DNA of 64,000 bases from Sandaracinus amylolyticus (GTDB taxonomy: Bacteria; Myxococcota_A; Polyangia; Polyangiales; Sandaracinaceae). This document shows, piece by piece, positions 57,331 to 64,000 of the stretch (positions are counted from its first letter, which is position 1; the number at the start of each line of letters is the position of its first letter). The notes under the pieces are model-generated. The model ran no database searches. It was not told the origin of the DNA and saw nothing but the letters and a program-made list of their open reading frames with translations. The stretch lies in assembly GCF_000737325.1 (NCBI RefSeq), contig NZ_CP011125.1:620001-684000 (forward strand). Direction: 5' to 3'. The position numbers were made by a program, and so were the translations under genes.

Positions 57331-58149
57331 TTATCGGCACTCGCCATTCGTTTCAAGCTCGACGCACGTCTGGCCCGCGCGACATTCCGACGATTCGTTG
57401 CAGCCTTGACAGCGATACCCGTCGCCGCGGTCGACGCAGCCGAGCTGCGGGAGCGGGCAGTCCTCTGCAGTACTGCACGGAACGACGCACGCATCGTACG
57501 GGTCGCTGCCGACACACCGCGTCCCCTCGGGGCAGCCAGTTGGACCCGCATCGCAGCGGGTAGTGCAATAGCCGCGGAACGCGCCAGACGTGTCTCGAGC
57601 GTACAGCCTGCATACCGGCGTCCCTTCGAACGCGGTGCAGTCGGAGTCAGTCGAGCAGACGCGGAACGCGTTCTCGATCTCGCCCGTGCATCGCTGGCTC
57701 GCCGAGTCGCACAGCAGAGGGGACCGGCAATCTGTGTCTGTGCTACACAGCGCATCCCGCCCGCCGTTTCCGACAGGACGGCATGTCGCGTCGACAGGAT
57801 CGCAGACGTAGATGCCTCCAATGGGACGCGACGCGCATCCCACGCGCGGATCGCACGTGCTGCCCAGCGTGCGGCACGCGCCCGCGGCAGTGTTGCAGCT
57901 CATCGAACCGCACTGATCGTCGGCAGTGCACGTTTGCCCGTCGAGCCTCGAACCGTTCGCGTAGCACGTTGCGATCGTGCGACCATCGAACGCCGCGCAG
58001 AAGAAGCCGGCGCCGCATGCATCGGCCCCCCAGCTCGTGCAGCAGGGCTCAGCAGGTCCTTGGGCCGGCGCGTACGCGCAGTTGTCAGGACCGCCGTTAC
58101 AACCGAGCGTGAGCGCGGCCATCGTTGTCCAGACCACGAGGATACGCAT
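57331..58149 (-). CDS. Cys-rich lipoprotein
   Basis: ATG 58147-58149 follows AAAGGAGC; 272 residues. The lipoprotein signal is MRILVVWTTMAALTLGC. About 36 Cys follow, many in the pattern C...D-D-C...C (TCTADDQCGSMSCNTAAGAC, LCSTDTDCRSPLLCDSASQR, VCSTDSDCTAFEG). This is the EGF-like or Cys-knot repeat style of myxobacterial surface proteins such as the truncated one at 1-596. The function is unknown. Confidence 0.8.
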   Translation of the reverse strand: MRILVVWTTMAALTLGCNGGPDNCAYAPAQGPAEPCCTSWGADACGAGFFCAAFDGRTIATCYANGSRLDGQTCTADDQCGSMSCNTAAGACRTLGSTCDPRVGCASRPIGGIYVCDPVDATCRPVGNGGRDALCSTDTDCRSPLLCDSASQRCTGEIENAFRVCSTDSDCTAFEGTPVCRLYARDTSGAFRGYCTTRCDAGPTGCPEGTRCVGSDPYDACVVPCSTAEDCPLPQLGCVDRGDGYRCQGCNESSECRAGQTCVELETNGECR

Positions 58150-58868
58150 CTCGATAGCTCCTTTGCTGGTACCGGCGCGGATCCGCGGTCGGTCCCTGGA
58201 GCTCGGGCCTTCGAGCGTGCGCCGCCGCAAGTGGGGCGCGATCAGCGAAACGTATGCTGAAACGGACTGGGTGCGTGTGATCATGGCGATTCGGTCCCAC
58301 TTTGCGAGTTCGGTCGGTGCGATGAGGTGGCTTCGCAGCGCGGCGACTGCTGTGCGGTGCTGCCGCCCCTCTCGAGCTCCAGCGTCGCAGCAGGTGAAGC
58401 GTTCTCGCGCGTCCTCAGGTCATCGGTCCGCCGTCACGCTCGTTGCGTCGAAAGATGCACTCCACGCGCGTTGGGCGAATATCTCGAACAACGTCGATCG
58501 ACGAGCCGAGTGCCCGTCAGGAGGCTGCCGCACAACGGCGTTGCAGTTGCAACGTGGTCCGGAGCGCCCAACGAGGGTGGCCGGCGAGCGTGTCGTAGAG
58601 CACTGCGCGGCGCAGGCCGACCGGTGAACACGCGCCGAGCATGAGAAATTCTGGTTGCCATCGATCCGTGCGCGCGGGCGTCGGCATGAAAGATTTAGGC
58701 GCGCAGCGAGATCGGCGCGCTCTCGTATACGCCTCGTCAGATGCATCGTGCGTCCCGACCGGGTCGCGACGATGCGCGTTACAAGTGCCGGCTGCACTCG
58801 TCGGGTCGTGGATTCGCGCGGGCGCTCCTTCGATTCGCGATGCTTGCGAGACAAGCGATCGAGCACGA
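58150..58868. other. intergenic, no supportable gene
   Basis: Open frames on both strands here are short and Arg/Ser-rich with no start signal or motif. I see no RNA gene. Confidence 0.4.
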
Positions 58869-59609
58869 TCACTGCGGCAGGACTCTCCAAGGAGGAGGCG
58901 TCACGCGCGGAGGTGCCACGAACACACCGCTCTCGGCACGCGCGCTCCCGACACATCCAGTTCGCATGTCAGCGGCGAGGAGCTCGAGGCCGCCGGCTTG
59001 CGCATCGAGTCCGTACAGGCGGCACAACGCGGCAACGCGGTCTGCTGCCCCGACGAGATCCGACTGTTGTGGCTTGGATCTGTTGCCCACGCCGAGTGCT
59101 CTGATAAACACGTTCGTTGCCTCGTCGTCTCGCCCGACCCAGGCGAGAAGCTGTCCAGCGGACTGCAACGCATCCAGCGCGTGCAACCTCAATCCTCGCT
59201 CCAACGCGAGCCGACCGCATTGGAGGTACCCGACGATCGCCCCCTCGACTTCACCGCACGCGTAGAGGGCTGCAGCGAGCACGGAGCGCGCTTGCACCTC
59301 GAGCCCGCGACGGCGCTCCTGGCGTGCCTGTGCCGCGACAAGCTGCGCCTCCACGCGGGCCGAGTCGTGCTCACCCTCACGGCGGAGGGCGTTGGACAAG
59401 GCCAGCGAGAGCGCAAGGGCCTCGTTGATGAGACCTCGACGGGTTGCGTCATCCCGGTGGCGGACGAGGCATCGGAACGCTTCTCCTTTTTCGCCGCACC
59501 CCAGCAGATCGTCGGCTTCTGCGGTCGCGTCTTGAACGCGCACGAGCTCGACCGGTGACAAGTCGATGAGCGTGATCAGTGGCTCGATGAAGGGAGGGCG
59601 GCGGAGCAT
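58869..59609 (-). CDS. TPR-like helical protein
   Basis: ATG 59607-59609 gives 246 residues; the frame is open further upstream with Arg-rich residues. Repeated helix pairs (ARVEAQLVAAQARQERRRGL, LEVQARSVLAAALYACGEVE, LALERGLRLHALDALQSAGQ) have the Ala/Gly/Leu spacing of TPR units. It is probably cytoplasmic and a protein-binding adaptor. Divergent from the CARDB-type lipoprotein gene across 272 bp. Confidence 0.65.
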   Translation of the reverse strand: MLRRPPFIEPLITLIDLSPVELVRVQDATAEADDLLGCGEKGEAFRCLVRHRDDATRRGLINEALALSLALSNALRREGEHDSARVEAQLVAAQARQERRRGLEVQARSVLAAALYACGEVEGAIVGYLQCGRLALERGLRLHALDALQSAGQLLAWVGRDDEATNVFIRALGVGNRSKPQQSDLVGAADRVAALCRLYGLDAQAGGLELLAADMRTGCVGSARAESGVFVAPPRVTPPPWRVLPQ

Positions 59610-59881
59610 GGCCTCACATCGGCGGTTCAGGCCGGCCGTTGCGCGGAGCGGTCGCCGAGATACGCCGAATACAGCCGATGTTCGATCGTCGGTGGGCCTG
59701 ACGCTCGGCTGCGCGTTCGTTGCGCGGCGGGGAGCGCCCCGGTCACCGCTCGCGTGCACGCCGGCCGGTTGACGACGGCCGGGTCGTTGCGCGACCGCGA
59801 GTCGATGCCAAGCTCGCGACCTCGGAGGCGCGGGCAGACCGATCTTCGCAACCTGACGGCGCTCGGCACGATGACGGGTAT

Positions 59882-60871
59882 ATGACGAAGCCGATGCTGA
59901 CGAAGCACGTTGGAACCCCGAGCTTGCCGTTCGCGATGACCTACGCCTTGGCCGTCGCCGCGACGCTCGCTGCCGGGTGCCAGCCACCGCTGGCCTGCGG
60001 CGAGCTCCTCGTGGCCGACGACGATGAGCGTGTCTGCGTGTGCCCGAACGGCGGAGTGTACCGCGACGGGTTCTGCTATCTCGACGGCAGCGTCGTGCCG
60101 CTCGACGGCATGACCCGCGACGATGCGGGTGGACGCGATGCTGGCACCCAGACGGTGGATGCGTCAGTCGATGCCGGGCTCGTCGATGCTGGCTCGGATG
60201 CCGCGCCGGACGGCGAGGACGCGGGCGGGGACGTGGATGCGGGAGCCATGCTCGATGCCGGTGGCACGCCCGACCTCACTGTATCTTGCATGGCGGCCGA
60301 TATCGCGGGAGCGGGGAGCGAGGGCCGCGTCGACATCCGTGTCACGAACATCGGGTCCGCGGCCGCCTCCGGGTTCCGTGTGCGCGTCACCGCGACGATC
60401 GTCGGGGAGACCACGCGAACCGAGACGATCGGTACTTCGATCTTCGTTGATCCCATCGCACCCCTTGGGAGCGCGACCCAGAGTGTCGGGTTCACTGCTT
60501 GGGCCGACACGACGGCGGGGATGATTGACGCGACCTGCGTCGTCGACGCACTCGGCGAGATCGCGGAGCAGGACGAAGGTAACAACACCTCGACATTCTC
60601 GTTCGACGCTACGGATCTCCCGGATCTCCGCGGGTCATACGCAGCGGGATCAATCACGATCCGCAACACTGGCGCCGGTAACTCGCGTGGGTTCTTCGTG
60701 GCCGCTTGGACGATGGGCAACTGCCTCGGCGCGCCGATGCTCGAGCGGAATGTGGCGTACCTTGCGGCGGGTGGTTCCGTGCGCTTCGACGGCCCGGACC
60801 CGACCTGCGCGCGCGTCGACGTCTCGAATATGGTGGCCGAGACTGACGAGTCGAATAACGGCTTCCAGTGA
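59882..60871 (+). CDS. CARDB-domain lipoprotein
   Basis: ATG 59882, 329 residues; ATG 59936 (MTYALAVAATLAAGC) is the alternative start with a very clean lipobox. Asp/Ala-rich linker (DAGSDAAPDGEDAGGDVDAG) after a small Cys module, then two CARDB-like beta-sandwich domains: VDIRVTNIGSAAASGFRVRV, CVVDALGEIAEQDEGNNTST; GSITIRNTGAGNSRGFFVAA, MVAETDESNNG. CARDB domains mediate adhesion on the cell surface. It should be outer-membrane anchored. Confidence 0.82.
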   Translation: MTKPMLTKHVGTPSLPFAMTYALAVAATLAAGCQPPLACGELLVADDDERVCVCPNGGVYRDGFCYLDGSVVPLDGMTRDDAGGRDAGTQTVDASVDAGLVDAGSDAAPDGEDAGGDVDAGAMLDAGGTPDLTVSCMAADIAGAGSEGRVDIRVTNIGSAAASGFRVRVTATIVGETTRTETIGTSIFVDPIAPLGSATQSVGFTAWADTTAGMIDATCVVDALGEIAEQDEGNNTSTFSFDATDLPDLRGSYAAGSITIRNTGAGNSRGFFVAAWTMGNCLGAPMLERNVAYLAAGGSVRFDGPDPTCARVDVSNMVAETDESNNGFQ

Positions 60872-61070
60872 GGTGAGCGTCGATGAGCGTACGGTGCCCA
60901 CGCTCCGCCCCCAGAGAACACGCCGTCGCTTTCGATCGGCGGCGCCCTCTCGTCTGCACCGCGCCCTGCCTGGTCGAACTGCCTCGGCGAACCAACAGCG
61001 ATCTTGAATGTCATGGTAACGCGTGGCCCGGAGTCTTCGCGACTCCGCGAGAAAGCATATCGGAGACGAC

Positions 61071-61355
61071 GTGAATCAGCGGCGACGCCCGCCGGCCAGC
61101 GAAGTCGAGGAGCCCCCTCGGTCCCCCACGACCGCGTCTGATGCTCGGCGCGCGATGCAACTGCTGTCCGTCATCAACAAGGGGATCACGCTCAAAGCCC
61201 AGAACGAGGAATTCCTGCGAACTGTGCTCGGTCGGATGCCCGAGTCCGGTCGCGAGGCGCGACTCTGGAAGATCTGGATGAAGCAGCTTTGGAAGCGTCT
61301 ATCGCAATTGGAGGAGAACAGCTCCCCTGCGGAGGACGACGACGCCGATTCGTGA
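61071..61355 (+). CDS. small hypothetical protein
   Basis: GTG 61071 (94 residues) has GGAG 6 nt upstream. Pro/Arg-rich start, helical middle (LLSVINKGITLKAQNEEFLR), acidic end. No family is recognised. Confidence 0.45.
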   Translation: MNQRRRPPASEVEEPPRSPTTASDARRAMQLLSVINKGITLKAQNEEFLRTVLGRMPESGREARLWKIWMKQLWKRLSQLEENSSPAEDDDADS

Positions 61356-61446
61356 CGCGGCGATTCGGAAAAAGGCACCCCGACCGAGTTCGAGCCCGCG
61401 CACGCGCGCGCGTGGGCGTAGACGCGCCACTTGACTCGAAGCTGTC

Positions 61447-61575
61447 GTCGGTGCTAGCGGGACGCGCTCATCCATACATAGCTCTCCGTTTTGCGGCAAA
61501 CCGGTGCGAATCCGGTACGGCCCCCGCCACTGTGATGAGGCAATCCCGCCTCGAGTCAGGGCTGCAGCTCGGGAG
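61447..61575 (+). ncRNA. cobalamin (adenosylcobalamin) riboswitch
   Basis: The B12-box core is present: GGCAAACCGGTGCGAATCCG (61494 on), then GGCCCCCGCCACTGTGA and GAGTCAGGG around 61553. The order and spacing match the cobalamin riboswitch class. P1 and the expression-platform hairpin are not fully resolved by eye. It lies 38 bp before the GTG of a lipoprotein gene, so binding of cobalamin should switch off that gene. Confidence 0.85.
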
Positions 61576-61612
61576 AGATCACGGCCCACGAGGGGTGGGC
61601 GCGGAGGTCGAT

Positions 61613-62818
61613 GTGCACCTGAAGCTCGTAATGGTCGCTGGCGCGGTTGTGTGCTTCGTCGGCTGTAGCGGCGACGACGATCTCGCATCGGACGACGCCA
61701 GTGTAGGGAGTGATGCCGGCTGGGCCGATGCCGGCGCGCTCGGAGACGCGGCAAGTGAAGTCGACTCCGCGGTTCAATCCGATGGTGGGCCGACGGATGG
61801 CAGCGCCGGTGCGTGCTCGGAATGCGGTGAGATGCAGGCCTGCGTCCGGTCTGTCTGTGTCGACACCTGCGGCGCAGATCTGTCGGCGTGGGAGGGGGCT
61901 CTCGGAGCCGGTCTCGTTCCGGTAGCCAACTTCTGCCGCTCTGCCGATGCGTACGGAGTCATCGGCGCCGCTGGCCGTGCTCCGGTCGTGTACGACCTGC
62001 TGGCGAGCACGGACGACGACGACTTCGTCTACGCCGTGTCGCGATGGACGGCTCAGACGGGGATGGATATCGCGCCCAGTGAGGTGGCGACGGTCAGAGT
62101 CGAAGTGGATCCCGCCTGGGGCGCTGCTCGGCCGTTCCCGAATGGATTTGTGGCGATCAACGCCGATGAGACTGCGCTTCTCTTCGGATACACGGTGTTC
62201 GTGAGTCCCGAATCCGTTCCCGGGGAGATCTTCCGCGTCACGATCGGTTCCGGTGAGACCACGGCATTCACCGCCCCCGGGAACTTCGATGCAGCGTGGA
62301 TCGACGACGCCGATTTCGTCGTGAGCGGCCTCGGACTTGGCACCGTGGCTGATGGGCACGGACTCTACGCGTACGACGCATCTGAAGACGAAACGGCGCA
62401 TGTCGCCACGAATCTCGGCGTGTACAGCGGCGCGGTGGGGTTGACGGCGGACTACGCGATTGCGGGAGGATCCGCGGCGGACTTCTCCTCGCAGGTGTTC
62501 TCGGTTTCCCGGTCTGCCTTCGACGGTGCCTTCGCGAGCGGCACACCGATCGACATGATGCTCACGGGCAGTCGCGTGGCCGCCGGTGGAATGACGATCC
62601 CGTCGGCATTCTCCATCTCGGCCGACGGTCGGCAGCTCACCGCGGCTGAGTATATGGGCCCGATCCGCGTGTGGTCCGTCAGCCAGGACTCGGGCTCTCT
62701 CACTCTTTCGCCTCAACCGAATCTCGCGTCGGGCACTTTCACCACCGCCTTCGCTGCCGGCGACGGCCGGGTGATGCTACGGCACTCTGACGGCCTTCTG
62801 CTCGTCGCCGAGAGGTAG
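61613..62818 (+). CDS. beta-propeller-like lipoprotein under cobalamin control
   Basis: GTG 61613 has GGAGG 5 nt upstream; 401 residues. Lipoprotein signal HLKLVMVAGAVVCFVGC. An Asp/Ala linker and a Cys module (CSECGEMQACVRSVCVDTC) follow, then about 300 beta-rich residues with blade-like repeats (FVAINADETALLFGYTVFVS, FSISADGRQLTAAEYM, GDGRVMLRHSDGLLLVAE). A surface propeller lipoprotein controlled by cobalamin is the description of BtuG in Bacteroides, which captures B12 before BtuB. That role here is an inference from the riboswitch and the fold. No btuB or btuF is in the window. Confidence 0.8.
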   Translation: MHLKLVMVAGAVVCFVGCSGDDDLASDDASVGSDAGWADAGALGDAASEVDSAVQSDGGPTDGSAGACSECGEMQACVRSVCVDTCGADLSAWEGALGAGLVPVANFCRSADAYGVIGAAGRAPVVYDLLASTDDDDFVYAVSRWTAQTGMDIAPSEVATVRVEVDPAWGAARPFPNGFVAINADETALLFGYTVFVSPESVPGEIFRVTIGSGETTAFTAPGNFDAAWIDDADFVVSGLGLGTVADGHGLYAYDASEDETAHVATNLGVYSGAVGLTADYAIAGGSAADFSSQVFSVSRSAFDGAFASGTPIDMMLTGSRVAAGGMTIPSAFSISADGRQLTAAEYMGPIRVWSVSQDSGSLTLSPQPNLASGTFTTAFAAGDGRVMLRHSDGLLLVAER

Positions 62819-62897
62819 AGCCGTTCTGCCTGAATGAGCACGACTGAGCGCGAGCTCCGTTGAAGCGCTCTCAACGAGCCCTGGCCCCGAGACAGGG

Positions 62898-62932
62898 CGA
62901 CGTCGCCGGCGCTCCTAGCGCCGGCGGCGTCG
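62898..62932 (+). terminator. strong hairpin terminator
   Basis: A 16-bp stem (62898-62913 with 62917-62932, one T-G wobble) and a 3-nt loop (CCT) follow the propeller lipoprotein by 79 bp. GC-rich arms, no T-tract. Confidence 0.7.
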
Positions 62933-63119
62933 CGTGAGTGGAGCATCTCGCCGTGCGATACCGGTCGCGCGGACTAGCAGCTTGAAGGGAGAGCTCTCAA
63001 AGGTCGAACTGACGACTGCCGCTTATGCGCGAAAGCACGGGTGCTTCTTGTATGTGCTGGTGATCCGAACTCAACGGCACGGCTCAATCACGCTGGTCGG
63101 CCGACTGGACCATGCGCTC

Positions 63120-64000
63120 CTACGAGACTCTCGCCACAGACCACCGCGACCCGCTGACGACGTCACGCAGATCGAGGCGAGCCCAGCGATCAGCGAGCTC
63201 TTCACGGAAGAGATCCTCGACGAGGGCCTCGCGCACTGCAGTCTCCATTTCCGCGCGCGCGAGTGCGCGACGCGGCATGATATCGACTTGTACGATCCCG
63301 TTGCGCTCGCTCCAATTGCCGATTTCGAGCACGGCTTCACCGGAGTCGAGCACGCATACTTCGATTCTCTCCGCGCCATCGCTTTCGACCCTGATCGCGC
63401 CCACATAGGACGGACGATCAGGAGCCAATCCGTGAACGGCTGCTACGCGCCGAACTCGGGCTACCCAATCGAGCTCGTCGGGTTTGGATGCAAGGTCCAG
63501 ATAGTGGAGCCAGTATTCGCGCCGGAGAGGGGCCTGCTGGTCCGCGTCGGTGTTCCAGGGGAGCTGCCCCGTGAGGGCTACCGTCGCACGCATGGGGAGA
63601 TCCCACGCCTCCGGGTCGAGGTCTTCGTCTCGCGAGGGACCATCGAGAGTCCCCTTCGGACGTGGACGTAGGGCGCGAATCGCGCTGGCGGCAACCTGCA
63701 CCGCGAATTGCTGCGCGTCTCCTCTGCCCGCCCAGTCCATTGCGAGGACCTGAAGTCGGTCCGCATGCGCAAGAGCGTCTGTCGCGGCGAACCTACGATC
63801 GCCGACATTGAGAAGAATGAGGACCGCATCGTGTACGGCCTGCAGTGGCTCGGAATCAGTAAATATCGAAGGTCGGCGGAGGAACATGTCGAGCGAATCG
63901 ACAGCAACGCAGAGACGAAATTGGGTGAGCGCATCGACACCGGCGCTCGCACTGATGCGCCGTTCGACGTCGCCTCGGTCGGCCAGATCAAGGTGCCCCG
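63120..64000 (-). CDS. hypothetical protein, N-terminus beyond window
   Basis: The frame has a TAG at 63120-63122 and stays open to the right edge, giving at least 293 residues. The segment (AVHDAVLILLNVGDRRFAAT, LPMRATVALTGQLPW, LDSGEAVLEIGNWSERNGIV, VREALVEDLFREELADRWAR) is a mixed alpha/beta cytoplasmic-type protein. No motif is recognised. Internal ATG 63887 could be the true start, in which case it is complete at 255 residues. Confidence 0.6.
   Translation of the reverse strand, partial: GHLDLADRGDVERRISASAGVDALTQFRLCVAVDSLDMFLRRPSIFTDSEPLQAVHDAVLILLNVGDRRFAATDALAHADRLQVLAMDWAGRGDAQQFAVQVAASAIRALRPRPKGTLDGPSRDEDLDPEAWDLPMRATVALTGQLPWNTDADQQAPLRREYWLHYLDLASKPDELDWVARVRRVAAVHGLAPDRPSYVGAIRVESDGAERIEVCVLDSGEAVLEIGNWSERNGIVQVDIMPRRALARAEMETAVREALVEDLFREELADRWARLDLRDVVSGSRWSVARVS

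Noticed and set aside
58641-59558. 305-residue plus-strand frame
   Set aside because: Antisense of the TPR-like gene; the minus frame has helix-repeat structure.
62934-63671. 245-residue plus-strand frame after the propeller lipoprotein
   Set aside because: It is opposite the minus-strand gene ending at 63120, which has better composition; it also overlaps the terminator end.
22000-64000. Right attachment site (copy of the tRNA-Phe 3' half)
   Set aside because: I scanned for the 3' tRNA sequence by eye and found no second copy; a computed search is needed to exclude a shorter one.

Overview
The window is chromosomal DNA of a very GC-rich Gram-negative bacterium. It is most likely a myxobacterium of the Myxococcota, Polyangia / Sandaracinus-like. 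Evidence for this is the abundance of lipoproteins with Asp/Ala-rich linkers and Cys-rich 'CxxDxDC' segments, a Ser/Thr kinase fused to an AAA-type ATPase and TPR-like repeats, and a PilZ protein beside it. The placement rests on gene style and base composition, not on a marker phylogeny.

Layout. (1) 1-20.3 kb is host-like core and accessory DNA. It holds a truncated Cys-rich lipoprotein, two overlapping paralogous beta-propeller-like lipoproteins, a VWA-domain lipoprotein with 12-residue repeats, rplU-rpmA with a strong hairpin, a HAD 5'-nucleotidase, a calcineurin-like phosphoesterase, a PilZ protein and the kinase/ATPase. A tightly overlapping minus-strand operon follows: class III aminotransferase, LuxE-like acyl-activating enzyme, LuxC-like acyl-CoA reductase and a small membrane protein. 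It reads as a route from fatty acid to aldehyde to amine. (2) At 20.37 kb a tRNA-Phe(GAA) gene is the insertion point of mobile DNA: a tyrosine recombinase runs antisense into the tRNA and ends inside it, followed by a likely excisionase. (3) 22.2-31.9 kb looks lower in GC and patchy. It has a FAD-linked oxidase next to a CxxCH protein, exported proteins of unknown role, a divergent Hsp70-like protein and two decayed gene remnants.

(4) About 31.2-57.2 kb is the most unusual part: a compact phage-like element with no recognisable tailed-phage genes (no terminase, portal, tail or HK97 capsid) and no conjugation genes. The left arm reads + (ParB-like, Gp88-like). The middle arm reads mainly - (replication-type protein, SF2/SNF2-like helicase, transglutaminase-like protein, a 593-residue protein and a second tyrosine recombinase). 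The right arm reads + (about 18 small genes). Many right-arm products are short beta-rich proteins or carry one C-terminal membrane anchor. Wall hydrolases (M23 with a frameshift, SleB-like) and RadC lie at the end. An adjacent pair of 232 and 165 residues are capsid candidates. A short palindrome, AAAC-S-R-TTT, recurs in gaps before transcription units. My hypothesis is an integrated tailless, possibly membrane-containing, virus or a relative; the absence of a visible packaging ATPase is the main caveat.

(5) 57.3-64 kb returns to exported lipoproteins and includes a cobalamin riboswitch directly upstream of a beta-propeller-like lipoprotein, suggesting a BtuG-like surface B12-capture protein.
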